A DNA stretch of 36,562 bases, taken from positions 1-36,562 of the forward strand of contig JAJCXY010000044.1 of NCBI GenBank assembly GCA_029263215.1, in the 5' to 3' direction. Shown piece after piece: positions 15,043 through 23,702 of the stretch. The first letter of the stretch is position 1; every line of letters starts with the position of its first letter. The DNA is from Acidimicrobiales bacterium (GTDB lineage: Bacteria > Actinomycetota > Acidimicrobiia > Acidimicrobiales > Aldehydirespiratoraceae). Under the pieces are notes generated by a model. That model saw only the letters and a program-made list of their open reading frames with translations, searched no databases and had not been told where the DNA came from. The position numbers and the translations under genes were made by a program.

Positions 15043-16167
15043 TCAGCTGTTGACCTGTCGGTTGGCGATGCCGATCATCTGTTGGGCGACCGGGGCCGAC
15101 GGAGGGTGGTGACGAGCCGCACGCATGTCACGGACAAGTCGCTCGAGGATCGAGCGGCGGTGAAAAGAACGTCCACCGGCGATCTGGCTCGCCTGATCGA
15201 CGACGGCCGCCGACGCATTCGTGGAGGCTTCCTTCATGGCGATCGCTGCCGCGAGCGCCTCTACCGGGTCCACGATTTCAGCCACCCGTGCCACGCCGTA
15301 CTGGAACGAGGAGACAGCGCTCAGGTGAGCAATCTCGAGCTCACCGACCATCGCGTCGGTGAGTGCATTGTCGCGATGGCTCGAGTTCGAGCCGCTGCCG
15401 AGGGCCTCATAGGCGGCCCCGCGGGCCCGGTCGGCGATTCCGAGGTACACGCCACTCACACCGGCGAGGAACCAGGGAATCACCCTCGCGAACACCGGGT
15501 GCCAGGCCGGACCTGCAGCGGGGAGGCGAGCGCCGATGGCGGTCTGTGGCAAACGAACGTTGTCGAGAATGAGGTCATTGCTGGCCGTGGCCCGCATCCC
15601 CATCGTGTCCCACGTATCGACGACGGTCACGCCTGGTGCACTCATGGGCACGGCGACGACAAGGATCTCGCCGGTAACGGCATCGCGGGCGTTCAGCCGC
15701 ACGATGTCAGCCACATGCGAACCGCTGAAGAAATACTTGCGGCCGGTAAGGATGACGTCGTCGCCGTCATGCGTTGCGGTGGTCGGTGTGTCCCATTCGC
15801 CGGCAACCACTGCTTCGGCTGCCGTGGACCCCAGCACCACTGCTTCGTCGGCGACTAGGCGGAGCACCGACTCGTTCGCGCCGGAATCGTGCCAGCCGTC
15901 GGCGGCGGCCCCGACTTGGAAGAGGTGCATGTTGACGGTCAATGCCGTGGAACCACAGGCCCAACCAAGGGCCCGTTGCGCGTCTGACGTTTCCACGATG
16001 TCGGCGCCAAGGCCGCCCAGCTGCGTGGGGACCGGACCCCGTAGATAGCCGTGCTCAGCCAATTGCTCGAAATTCTCGACCTGAATAGTGCCGCTCAGGT
16101 CGGCCTCACGAGCTCGACCATCGAAGTCGTCTCGGAGTTTCATCGCTATGTCAATCATTGGACCCAT
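15043..16167 (-). CDS. Acyl-CoA dehydrogenase-like flavoprotein
   Basis: About 374 residues with the acyl-CoA dehydrogenase fold: N-terminal helical domain, middle beta domain (GRKYFFSGSHVADIVRL, then DTMGMRATASNDLILDNVRLP) and C-terminal helical bundle ending RSFHRRSILERLVRDMRAARHHPP. The last stretch is that of the DszC/HsaA-like flavin monooxygenase branch as much as of true dehydrogenases; the usual catalytic Glu is not obvious, so either a desaturase or a flavin monooxygenase is possible. ATG at 16167 is preferred; frames further upstream run through the operator at 16238. It is divergent from an HxlR regulator with that operator between them. Confidence 0.82.
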   Translation of the reverse strand: MGPMIDIAMKLRDDFDGRAREADLSGTIQVENFEQLAEHGYLRGPVPTQLGGLGADIVETSDAQRALGWACGSTALTVNMHLFQVGAAADGWHDSGANESVLRLVADEAVVLGSTAAEAVVAGEWDTPTTATHDGDDVILTGRKYFFSGSHVADIVRLNARDAVTGEILVVAVPMSAPGVTVVDTWDTMGMRATASNDLILDNVRLPQTAIGARLPAAGPAWHPVFARVIPWFLAGVSGVYLGIADRARGAAYEALGSGSNSSHRDNALTDAMVGELEIAHLSAVSSFQYGVARVAEIVDPVEALAAAIAMKEASTNASAAVVDQASQIAGGRSFHRRSILERLVRDMRAARHHPPSAPVAQQMIGIANRQVNS

Positions 16168-16237
16168 TGGAGGTACCTTTCGAACGCATCTGGTTGCTGC
16201 TCCAAGTGTGTGAATGGACGACAACCGCTAACAGTGC

Positions 16238-16260
16238 GGATACTGGACTTACCCAGTACT
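16238..16260. promoter_or_regulatory. Probable HxlR operator, copy 1
   Basis: A TACTGG-N6-CCAGTA palindrome with GGA before it and CT after lies between the divergent acyl-CoA dehydrogenase and hxlR genes. The same 23 bp recur at 17843-17865 with three changes. The position, 22 bp before the regulator start, fits autoregulation. Confidence 0.6.
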
Positions 16261-16282
16261 GATTCTGAACCCAAGGAGACAC

Positions 16283-16966
16283 GTGAAATCGCACGGTGAG
16301 TACTGCCCGATTGCCAAGGCAGTCGAAGTGTTGGGAGAGCGATGGTCGATCCTCGTCGTGCGTGAGCTCCTCATTGGCGTGTCCCAGTTCAACGATTTGG
16401 CACGAGGACTTCCCGGCATGTCGCGCACGATGCTGTCGAAGCGACTGCGCGAACTCACCGCCGCGGACCTGGTGGAGAAACTCGATGGCAAGTATTTCCT
16501 GACCCCGGCGGGTCAGGAGCTGCGGTCGTTCGTGTTCGGACTGGGTGGATGGGGCTCGAAGTGGCTGCTCGGCGAACCCGATCCCGACGAATTGGAGCCC
16601 CTGTCGCTGTTTTGGCACGCCCACGCCCGCTTGGACACAGCCGAACTTCCGACACGGCAGGTCGTCATCGCATTCGAACTCGACAATCGGCCGGAACGGT
16701 TCTGGGTCGTCGTCGAACCTGTCGGCTGCTCGATTTGTGATCACGACCCAGGCTTTGAGGTCGACGTCACCGTGAGCAGCGACCTGAGCGCTCTCTACGG
16801 AGTCTGGTATGAGCAGCAGTCCATGCGGTCGGCCATCAAGACGGGCCAGATTCGTTTCGCTGGTGAGTCAGCGCTCGTTCGCCGCATGCCGGGCGTCCTG
16901 CAACTCACCGATATCGCGGAACTCGGTGTGGACGCTTCGTCGCGCCGCCCCGCCTGGCTGGCCTAG
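16283..16966 (+). CDS. HxlR-family transcriptional regulator with extra C-terminal domain
   Basis: A 227-residue protein starting at GTG 16283, with AAGGAG five bases or so upstream. Residues 5-95 are a winged helix of the HxlR type (CPIAKAVEVLGERWSILVVRELL, PGMSRTMLSKRLREL). HxlR proteins often carry a Cys at this start (YCPIAKA) that senses electrophiles or redox state. Residues about 125-225 form a second domain resembling an SCP2-like sterol-carrier fold, seen in a subset of actinobacterial HxlR proteins, which could bind a lipid-like ligand. It probably controls the divergent acyl-CoA dehydrogenase and the PIG-L gene via the shared operator. It overlaps the convergent PIG-L gene by 4 bp. 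Confidence 0.9.
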   Translation: MKSHGEYCPIAKAVEVLGERWSILVVRELLIGVSQFNDLARGLPGMSRTMLSKRLRELTAADLVEKLDGKYFLTPAGQELRSFVFGLGGWGSKWLLGEPDPDELEPLSLFWHAHARLDTAELPTRQVVIAFELDNRPERFWVVVEPVGCSICDHDPGFEVDVTVSSDLSALYGVWYEQQSMRSAIKTGQIRFAGESALVRRMPGVLQLTDIAELGVDASSRRPAWLA

Positions 16967-17751
16967 GCCAGGCGGAGAGCGACTTCACCGACGCCGAGCA
17001 AGCATCCGCTGAGCCAGGCACTGGCAGCGATGTTTGCGGGCCGGTAGGCCTCCGAGGCCGCTAGCCGGACGTAGTCGGCCTCACCGAGCTCTGCGACGAG
17101 CGGCCCGATCTGGCTGGGGTGGCTACGCAGCGCGGCCAGCTTGGTTGCGAGCGCGTCACCGGCAAGGGTTACCACCACATCCCCGGCGCACAGCTCGTCG
17201 TCGGGGTAACCGGGGAAGAAAGCGTCTACCCGATGCATGCGTTCAACGATGTCGTCCGGCCACACGGCTGCAGCCGACGTTGTGACGAGAGCCGGCGGCC
17301 GATCTTGCGCTGCAACTGCCAGCGCCGTCCAGCGGCCGACCGCTTGATGATCGGGGTGACCTGTCACGCCATCGGGTCCGAAGCTGAGCACCACATCGGG
17401 GCGGAACTCTTCGATCAAGGAGCCAACCCGACGCGCTCCCAAACGATCCGGGACCCGGTCGCATCCACCATCGGGATAGCCGAGCACGACCGGCCCATCG
17501 GCACCGAGGGTTTCCAGCGCCTGTTCGAGTTCATGGCGACGCGTTGATGCCAACCAGTGAGGTGGGTTGTTCAGCGGATCATCGGTTCCTCTCTCGCCAA
17601 GGCCGGCCGTTGCAGAGATGACCCGACCACCACTGTTCGCAACGGCAGCCATCAGTCCGGCTCCGAGGTAGGACTCGTCATCGGGGTGGGCCCAGACCGC
17701 CAGCAGCGTGGTGCCCGCGCCGCTCCCCGGCACCTGATGTAGTGATCCCAT
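16963..17751 (-). CDS. PIG-L (LmbE) family deacetylase
   Basis: A 262-residue zinc hydrolase of the PIG-L/LmbE superfamily, which deacetylates N-acetylglucosaminyl groups. Zinc ligands and catalytic Asp lie in AHPDDE (21-26) and HPDH (132-135). The family includes MshB (mycothiol synthesis) and Mca (mycothiol S-conjugate amidase); this one is close to MshB length but lacks enough features to name. GGAG lies six bases before the ATG at 17751. An operator matching that of the HxlR gene is 92 bp upstream, so it probably responds to the same signal. If it acts on mycothiol conjugates this would fit an electrophile-responsive regulon, which is speculation. Confidence 0.85.
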   Translation of the reverse strand: MGSLHQVPGSGAGTTLLAVWAHPDDESYLGAGLMAAVANSGGRVISATAGLGERGTDDPLNNPPHWLASTRRHELEQALETLGADGPVVLGYPDGGCDRVPDRLGARRVGSLIEEFRPDVVLSFGPDGVTGHPDHQAVGRWTALAVAAQDRPPALVTTSAAAVWPDDIVERMHRVDAFFPGYPDDELCAGDVVVTLAGDALATKLAALRSHPSQIGPLVAELGEADYVRLAASEAYRPANIAASAWLSGCLLGVGEVALRLA

Positions 17752-17842
17752 GACTGCTCCACTCGTTCTTCCTCGGACATCAGCGGTCTGTGCTGCGTCG
17801 CTCGTGAGAATCGTGAAGCGAAATGTGGGGTCGAAATAGTAC

Positions 17843-17865
17843 GGATGCTGGACCTACCCGGTACT
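17843..17865. promoter_or_regulatory. Probable HxlR operator, copy 2
   Basis: 20 of 23 positions match 16238-16260 (GGAT.CTGGAC.TACCC.GTACT). A further CTGGACCTACC repeats at 17870-17880, 22 bp after 17848-17858, which may add a half-site. It sits upstream of the PIG-L gene. Confidence 0.55.
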
Positions 17866-18008
17866 ACGCCTGGACCTACCTTGGCGTGGCCAAGGATGAG
17901 GGGATCCCAGGAGCCCAGATCGATGACGTCGATGCCATCGTGATGGCCGTGCCAGGAGGACAAGGAGCGATGACGCGGGTGCGAACGAAACGCGAGTCAA
18001 CCGCATGA
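17866..18008 (+). other. Possible remnant of a thiolase-like gene
   Basis: A rightward frame reads YYAWTYLGVAKDEGIPGAQI and then DDVDAIVMAVPGGQGAM before a stop. The second part loosely recalls the N-terminal region of thiolases (EVDDVIMG ... GQG). It has no good start and is too short to be a working enzyme. Low confidence. Confidence 0.2.
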
Positions 18009-18099
18009 GCCCTCATCGCGCATCCTCGAGGAGACGTCAGCGGCGGCTTGGCGCTTCCGGGCCGATTGTTTCGCTGATCTACCGAGTTGCTCGCTTCGC

Positions 18100-20178
18100 T
18101 CAGCTGCACTCGGCTTTGAAGTTTTGCCAGGCCTCGTATTCGTCGTGATGGTGGTCCTCCAGTGCCTTGACCTTTCGTAGGAATAGAAGGAATTCCTGGA
18201 GGTTCAGATTGACTCCTGGCGGGAAAGCCGACGCAAGTTCGTACTCTCCGTACTCATCGCTGTATTCGGATCGTGTCACCCAGTAGCCGCTGACACACTC
18301 GCGGTACTTTCGGCAGGTGGCGGTCACCTCGAAACACTCGACGGTTCCGGTCACGTCGTAGAGCACGTGTGATCGGAGCCTTGACTGGATCCCGCTTGCA
18401 GCCTTTACGGCGGATTCTGGGACATCGAGATAGGCCGACGCGGCCTTCACCACCATGCCGGCGGGACCGGACACATCGCCGAGGGCGTCCAACAGTTGCT
18501 GGATCCCGGCGAACACCGTAAGGAGTCCATCGAACTGATCTCTATACCCGTACTCTGGTGTGGTCTTGATGTGCAGCGTCGGGAGTTCGCCGATGCGGAT
18601 CGCCTCGAATGTCTGGGTGGTGGTGCTGATCTCTTGGATTGTGCCGTCGATGCATTGACGGGTCGTCGTCACATCGTCGGGCAGATCGATTGGGTCGTCT
18701 TTCGGCGGCTCCACTGGTGCGGGCACGGGTGGGTCGCCCATCGTGACGCCGTCGACTCCTGAGGACGGAAGGTTGGTGACGTCGAGCACGTCGTTACCGC
18801 TGTCAGCGTCGCCGTCATCGTCGGGGAACCGGTCGTCGGGTGGGTCAGGCGGGACGCCCCATCCTGTGAGGTCCGGCATCTCAAAGGGTTCGACCGGCCT
18901 CGTCGGGTCATCGTCGATTGGGGTGTCCACCAGCTGTTCCGACTCATCGGTGGCGCCCGGCGAAGTCAAGAGCGGGAATCGCATCCGCATCCCGTTCTTG
19001 AGCCACCAGATGAAGAAGAGCAGGAACGCCAGAGCGGCGGCAATGCTGACCACGACGAACGGGCCGAAGAAGCCGCCGCTCTCCTCAGCTTGGGGCGTCG
19101 TCTCCAGCGCCACCGTGGTCGGTGGCGACGTCGCCTGACTCGTCGACGGAGGCACGGTGGTCGTCGTTGTCGCTGTCGTGGTCGTTGTCGTCGTGGTGGT
19201 CGTTGTTGTTGTGACCGCCGCGATGCCGGTCACGATCCCCATCTCCGGCGTCAGCTCGAACTCTCCCACGTCGCCGAACGTGCCGGGAACGAGAATCGGG
19301 GAGGAGAAGCCGAACGACCGGATGACCGCGCCGGTCTCCGGGTCGAACACCTCGACGCCGCCGATCTGGCTGCCTCGCAGGATGCGCTCGACGTCCTCGT
19401 CTGAGAAGTAGTGGTCGACGCTCGACCCGTCTTCGGACGGCCGGAACGTCTCGTGCTCAGCTCCCGAAACGATGCACCGCCGGACCAACTCCTCGATCGT
19501 TGGGGGACGGTCTTCGACGTCTGGGAAGCAGACTGGCAGCCAGGGTCCGGGCAGCGGGGAATCGCTCACGAGCATCGCATCGCCGTCAAACAGGCCGATT
19601 CTGTCGCCACCCAACGCGATTGCCGCGTCCGCGTCGAGCACTCGGGCGACCTCGGCGTCACTCAATGGCGAGTCCTCGGTCCCGACGAACGGATCACCCA
19701 TCATGACCGGGAAGTCGTGGATGACCCCATCGTCGGCCAGCAGATGCACGACGTCGGCAGCCCCGGCGACGACCAGGATGTCGGAGCCGACGCAGCCCAA
19801 CGCCGTTGGCTCCGGGACGCCAGTGAAGGTTGTGACACCGCCCGGAGCGATACGCGTGATTTCAGAGGCCGCGGGCCCTCCGACGACTATTGAGCCATCC
19901 GAACAGGATCGCGGAGAGACCGGGTTCGAGAAGACCGTGTCGAGCAGCGGGATGCTGTCGCCCGCCAGATCGATCAAGGTGAGGGTGCCGGCTTCGAACA
20001 CCAGAAAGGGTCCAACCTCGGGTGGACCAGCAGGGGCCGGCGCGCCGCCGCCTGGCGTCCCACCCCCGCCGCCTAGGTCAACCGGCGGGGTCTCCTGACT
20101 CCAGGCTGGAGCCGCGGTTGCGAGCGCGAGCGAAAGTCCGAGTGTCAGCACCCGGAGCGTACTTCGTGATTTATGCAC
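18100..20178 (-). CDS. Secreted or membrane-anchored protein with poly-Thr linker, unknown function
   Basis: A 692-residue protein of no recognised family. Residues 1-28 are a signal peptide (ending APAWSQ). A Gly/Pro/Ala-rich spacer follows (36-55), then an extracytoplasmic domain (56-315) of repeated beta-rich segments that may be a propeller-like sensor. Residues 323-341 are almost pure Thr, continuing into a Ser/Thr/Pro linker. A membrane helix lies at about 372-393 followed by basic residues, then an acidic Pro/Asp-rich region (about 415-510) and a C-terminal domain (about 515-690) with paired cysteines (TVECFEVTATCRKYRECVSG). The gene starts 18 bp after the lipoprotein gene, so the two form an operon. 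The topology suggests outside sensing joined to an inside domain. Confidence 0.75.
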   Translation of the reverse strand: MHKSRSTLRVLTLGLSLALATAAPAWSQETPPVDLGGGGGTPGGGAPAPAGPPEVGPFLVFEAGTLTLIDLAGDSIPLLDTVFSNPVSPRSCSDGSIVVGGPAASEITRIAPGGVTTFTGVPEPTALGCVGSDILVVAGAADVVHLLADDGVIHDFPVMMGDPFVGTEDSPLSDAEVARVLDADAAIALGGDRIGLFDGDAMLVSDSPLPGPWLPVCFPDVEDRPPTIEELVRRCIVSGAEHETFRPSEDGSSVDHYFSDEDVERILRGSQIGGVEVFDPETGAVIRSFGFSSPILVPGTFGDVGEFELTPEMGIVTGIAAVTTTTTTTTTTTTTATTTTTVPPSTSQATSPPTTVALETTPQAEESGGFFGPFVVVSIAAALAFLLFFIWWLKNGMRMRFPLLTSPGATDESEQLVDTPIDDDPTRPVEPFEMPDLTGWGVPPDPPDDRFPDDDGDADSGNDVLDVTNLPSSGVDGVTMGDPPVPAPVEPPKDDPIDLPDDVTTTRQCIDGTIQEISTTTQTFEAIRIGELPTLHIKTTPEYGYRDQFDGLLTVFAGIQQLLDALGDVSGPAGMVVKAASAYLDVPESAVKAASGIQSRLRSHVLYDVTGTVECFEVTATCRKYRECVSGYWVTRSEYSDEYGEYELASAFPPGVNLNLQEFLLFLRKVKALEDHHHDEYEAWQNFKAECS
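19156..19212 (-). repeat. Threonine codon tract (ACN repeat) in the envelope protein
   Basis: Nineteen codons, all but one Thr, give a GTC/GTT/GTG trinucleotide tract on the + strand. Mixed third positions make it stable against simple slippage. Such Thr runs are typical extended, possibly O-glycosylated linkers of actinobacterial surface proteins. Confidence 0.7.
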
Positions 20179-20196
20179 CTGATCTGCCCCTCAGTG

Positions 20197-20733
20197 TCAG
20201 AGCCGTTCCGCCGCTGATTCGGCGATTTCCAGTGCGGCCGACCGGAAGTCGTCGCCGACGGCGAGGCCAGCCACAGCGACTGTCACCCAGACGCCATCCT
20301 TGATGAATTGCACATCGTGGATCGGCCCGTCGTCGTGGAAGAAGGCGTCATCACCAAGCCCGGAGATCTCCTCGATGGTGTCGAGACCGTAGGCCTCGCG
20401 CACGACCTGAAGATCGTCAGGATTTGAGAGTGTCGGCAGGTAGGACAAGACCGCTCCGTATGTGCTGTCCTCTACACCGACGTAGGAACAGCGATAGTCA
20501 TCGCTGGCCGCGAGCAGATCCAGGTCGGCGCCGATGACCGCCTCGGCTTCCTCCTCAGAGAACAGCTCACAGGCAGTGGGCGTCGACGTGCTGGCCGAGT
20601 CACCTTGTTGGGCGGTCTGATCTGCTGATTCAGTGGGATCATCGCCGCACGCGGCGGCAAGCAATGCGACCGCGACGGCGAGCCAAGCTACCCGTGCCGC
20701 ACAACTGAGCGTGCGCCGGGTTCGGTGGGTCAT
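20197..20733 (-). CDS. Small lipoprotein, DUF3558-like
   Basis: A 178-residue lipoprotein. The signal ends LLAAACGDD, with the lipid-attached Cys29. A Thr/Ser/Gln-rich linker (30-52) precedes a compact domain with ACELFSEEEAEAVIGADL and SGLGDDAFF; these two landmarks and a CSY Cys pairing with ACEL are typical of DUF3558-type actinobacterial lipoproteins. The ATG at 20733 has GGAGGG upstream, so longer upstream frames are rejected. It is first in an operon with the poly-Thr protein. Function unknown; it is anchored to the outer face of the cytoplasmic membrane. Confidence 0.75.
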   Translation of the reverse strand: MTHRTRRTLSCAARVAWLAVAVALLAAACGDDPTESADQTAQQGDSASTSTPTACELFSEEEAEAVIGADLDLLAASDDYRCSYVGVEDSTYGAVLSYLPTLSNPDDLQVVREAYGLDTIEEISGLGDDAFFHDDGPIHDVQFIKDGVWVTVAVAGLAVGDDFRSAALEIAESAAERL

Positions 20734-21069
20734 AAGGTCCCTCCAGCTGATGAGACTCACAGTAACGCTCGGGTAGTCATGTGCGCTCTGTTGCGTTGGT
20801 CGATCAGGGCGGTAGTGGACGCTCCGACGCTCCAGATGGTCTCGGCGAGTTGCCTGGAAGAGAATGCCACGCTCGTTCGCAAGCCACCGGAGCCGGCATT
20901 GGCAGTTCGGTCCCCGGACCCACCGCGATGGCGGTGGATCGTCTCGACGTCCTCGCCGCGAACGACACGATCGACAATATGACGGTCCCTCACTGGCGTG
21001 TCGGGCCGCCAGCACCGCTAATGTGTTGGCTTCGCGCTCCGGTGGGGCATGCAAAGTGGGACGAGCCAC
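20734..21069. other. Divergent intergenic region
   Basis: This stretch separates the leftward lipoprotein operon from the rightward polytopic protein and must hold both promoters. I see no convincing gene, repeat or clear promoter hexamers in it. Confidence 0.5.
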
Positions 21070-22638
21070 ATGGCCGAGAACGAACCAGAGGCGCGGACGG
21101 CTGTCGGCTGCAAGCACTGCCCAACCCGCGAACTATGTCAATGCCCTGCCGGCCCCGAAAAATGCGCGCTGAGGGACTGCCCCTGCGACGAGTTGTGCCC
21201 GTGCCCGCACAAGCTCGAGCGTCCCGACGACAACTGCTGCCCGTGGCCGGCGGCGTGCGGATGGCGCGGCGCGGCCGGAGGATTGGCCACCCTCGTCGGG
21301 GCTGTTGTGCTCACCGCACTGGGCTGGGCTGGCGCGCCCTTCGCCGCGATGGCCTTGCTGCTCATTCTGATTCCGGTCGCCCTCGGTATCGTCCTGGTGA
21401 TCGGTTCGATGGGCCGCTTCGGGCGGCGGGCTGCAGTGCCGTTCGTCTTCCCCGGCTGGGCCGCGATCGTCTTCGCACTATTTGGCCTCGGCCTGATCGC
21501 GGCCGGAATCGCGGCCTTGGTGGGCGATGAGAGCCTCGCCTCGCTTCCTCTTCTGATCGTCGCAATGATGTTCCTCCTCATCGCCCGGCGGGGTCGGACG
21601 GTGTTGGTGTGCCGACTCATGCCCGCAATCGTCATCCTGGGCATCGTGCTGGCCGCGGGTACCGGGGTCGGGTTCGGCATCGCGGCGATCGTCCGAGCCG
21701 ACGAGCCTCTCGCCGGCATCGGCCTGCTGGGCATCGGTTTGGCGCTGGCCCTCACCGTGCTGTGGCCGTGGTGGTCGACGTGTAGAGGCGACCGACACGC
21801 CCACCTGGGAGCCGGAGTGGCGTGGCTGTTCCTGGTGCCCTGGCTGGTGATGATGGCGCTAGTCGGTTTCGTGGTGATCGGCGGACTCGACCCCGATGAG
21901 CAAATCACCGTGCTCGATGACATCGACACCACCGACACTGACGACGCCCAGACCGACGACACCGCACTCGACACCACCGACACTCAGACCGACGACCCCC
22001 CACTCGACGACACCCAGGCCGACAACCCCCCACTCGACGACACCCAGACCGACGATGCAATTCCGGTTGATCCCCAATGTGTCACCGCCGCTGAGGCCGC
22101 CGGCGTCGATCACGTCGTCATCGAAGACGCGTGGCAGGGCCGGATGGAGGGAACGCCCGACTGGCAGAGCATCACAGCCGTTCCGACCGACCTCGGTCCG
22201 TCGATCACCTCCTACGGAGCAGCAATGAGCGGCCCGTACCTTGTAGTCCTCGTGAAGCTCGACGCGACACCAGTGGACACCGGCATCGTCGGGGCCGGCA
22301 CCCAGCTCGGAGTCGGGTTCGCCATCGCCGCTGACGCCCCGGTCGCTGGTTCGGGCGGGTTCGCGGAGGGCTTCGGTCACTTGTGGTTCCTCACCCCGGG
22401 TGGAGGGCTCGAAGGATTCGACGCCGCCGCCGGGTTCACACCCCTCGAAGGCGGGACCGGCGCGATAAGCGGGTCTTGCGCGATCTGGCGTGTCCCCGCC
22501 CCTGCTCCACCTCTGTTCGTCCGGTTCAACAACTTTTGGCGTCACACCAGAGGGTCGGAAGCGTCAGCTGACGACCCGACCGCGTTTCAGGCCTCGATGA
22601 ACTACCGGCTCGACGGCGGGGTCCTTGCTCCGGCCTGA
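21070..22638 (+). CDS. Polytopic membrane protein with 12-cysteine N-terminal head
   Basis: About 522 residues from the ATG at 21070 (an in-frame ATG lies at 21049, and neither has a strong ribosome site). The first 65 residues carry 12 cysteines as CxxC, three CxC pairs, single Cys, and CCPWPAAC, arranged for two or more zinc or iron-sulphur sites. Residues about 68-280 hold six or seven membrane helices. A flexible Asp/Thr/Gln-rich segment with a 10-residue repeat (QTDDPPLDDT) follows, then a C-terminal beta-rich domain (about 335-522) of no known family. The head would face the cytosol. Function unknown; not part of a clear operon. Confidence 0.7.
   Translation: MAENEPEARTAVGCKHCPTRELCQCPAGPEKCALRDCPCDELCPCPHKLERPDDNCCPWPAACGWRGAAGGLATLVGAVVLTALGWAGAPFAAMALLLILIPVALGIVLVIGSMGRFGRRAAVPFVFPGWAAIVFALFGLGLIAAGIAALVGDESLASLPLLIVAMMFLLIARRGRTVLVCRLMPAIVILGIVLAAGTGVGFGIAAIVRADEPLAGIGLLGIGLALALTVLWPWWSTCRGDRHAHLGAGVAWLFLVPWLVMMALVGFVVIGGLDPDEQITVLDDIDTTDTDDAQTDDTALDTTDTQTDDPPLDDTQADNPPLDDTQTDDAIPVDPQCVTAAEAAGVDHVVIEDAWQGRMEGTPDWQSITAVPTDLGPSITSYGAAMSGPYLVVLVKLDATPVDTGIVGAGTQLGVGFAIAADAPVAGSGGFAEGFGHLWFLTPGGGLEGFDAAAGFTPLEGGTGAISGSCAIWRVPAPAPPLFVRFNNFWRHTRGSEASADDPTAFQASMNYRLDGGVLAPA
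21985..22059 (+). repeat. 30-bp tandem repeat coding QTDDPPLDDT
   Basis: Two full 30-bp units (21985-22014 and 22015-22044, differing at two or three bases) and a partial third code for acidic, proline-containing decapeptides between the membrane domain and the C-terminal domain. Copy number may vary between strains. Confidence 0.7.
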
Positions 22639-22979
22639 TCAAGGACGACACGAGCCACAACAGCCCCTCCGAGGCCTCTCGCCGACATCCGGGTGTGCCC
22701 TCGGCCGTTCTGGCTTGTGTGGCTAGGCGAGCCGGTGATGAGGCAGGTGCTTGGGAGAACGCGAATGCCCAGATCAGAAGGCGTTTTTCGGACACAATCC
22801 AGAGTGGTCGAAACAGCTCCGGATGGACACCAGCCTTGCCTCCTCAAGCAGCCGACCCGGACCCTCCGTCCACACCGGAAGCGGCAGCGCCCGGCGCTAG
22901 GCGGCCACCACCGTCGTCGCACATACCGCACCCGGACTCGGCGTCAGGCCGATCATCGAGAGTGGCCTCGAAGCGGCGG
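22639..22979. other. Intergenic DNA between convergent genes
   Basis: No gene with a domain or ribosome site is seen. The two flanking genes converge here, so transcription terminators are expected, but I cannot identify a clear hairpin with a T run. Confidence 0.4.
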
Positions 22980-23702
22980 CTACTCCACCAATCGGCGTCT
23001 GAACGCTGCTCCCGCGACGACCACGACGGCGACGGTGTAGGCGAGCACCCAGGTCAGGTCCGAGGCGATGTCACCCAGCCCTGCGCCGTTGGTCATCACG
23101 TCTCTTGCTGCGTCGAGAGCATGGACGAAGGGAAGCAGGTCCTCGACAGCCTGGATCGGACCGCCGATCTGGTTGAGGTCGAACCAGGTGCCGGCGAAGA
23201 TCGTGAGCAACAAGACCGCGGAGTAGGCACCCGAGATGGGGGCGACCCCGAGCACTGCACCGAGCACTATCCCGAGTCCGACGTAGAGCACGGCCATGGA
23301 CACCATGATGAGAACGACCAGCATCGCGCTGCCTTCGAACTCGAGACCGAGCACGGCCGCCATGGCGAAAATCACCCCAGCCTGAACAACCGCAATGACC
23401 AGATACGGCGCCGAGTAGGCGGAGAGGAAATCGCCAGAGGTGAGCGGCGCGGTGAGGAGCCGCGGGAAGAGCGCTGTCTCTCGGTCCCGCGAGAGGATCA
23501 TGGCCGAACTGAACATCAGCATCACGAACCCGAACAACACGATTCCAGGAGCGAGGTTGGTGGGGGTGAAGAACTCATCCACATCCTGAAGGGGCTGGAG
23601 TATGAACAGCATCACCGAAGGCAGGCCGATCGTCAGGCCCAACGAGAGCGGGTCGCGCAGGATCGTCTTGAAATTCCTGATGGCCAACTGTCGCGCCCTC
23701 AT
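22980..23702 (-). CDS. ABC-2 type transporter permease (DrrB-like)
   Basis: A 240-residue permease with six predicted membrane helices, typical of ABC2_membrane/DrrB proteins. The N-terminal amphipathic helix (RQLAIRNFKTILRDPLSLGL) is characteristic. FSSAMILSRDRETALFPRLLTAPL carries the conserved cytosolic coupling region, and PFVHALDAARDVMTNG the late conserved loop. Its ATG overlaps the stop of the ATPase gene by 4 bp. The pair exports a lipophilic compound or lipid; the substrate is unknown. Confidence 0.9.
   Translation of the reverse strand: MRARQLAIRNFKTILRDPLSLGLTIGLPSVMLFILQPLQDVDEFFTPTNLAPGIVLFGFVMLMFSSAMILSRDRETALFPRLLTAPLTSGDFLSAYSAPYLVIAVVQAGVIFAMAAVLGLEFEGSAMLVVLIMVSMAVLYVGLGIVLGAVLGVAPISGAYSAVLLLTIFAGTWFDLNQIGGPIQAVEDLLPFVHALDAARDVMTNGAGLGDIASDLTWVLAYTVAVVVVAGAAFRRRLVE

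Noticed and set aside
14866-15858. 330-codon + strand open frame opposite the acyl-CoA dehydrogenase
   Set aside because: Antisense shadow; the minus-strand protein has clear family motifs.
19156-19212. CRISPR or microsatellite array
   Set aside because: It is an in-frame Thr codon run without spacers, inside a well-formed gene.
20734-21117. Long N-terminal extension of the lipoprotein frame
   Set aside because: The lipoprotein signal and GGAGGG ribosome site place the start at 20733; the extension lies upstream of the signal peptide.
21985-22059. Regulatory tandem repeats
   Set aside because: The 30-bp units are in frame and code for a low-complexity acidic linker, so a coding explanation suffices.
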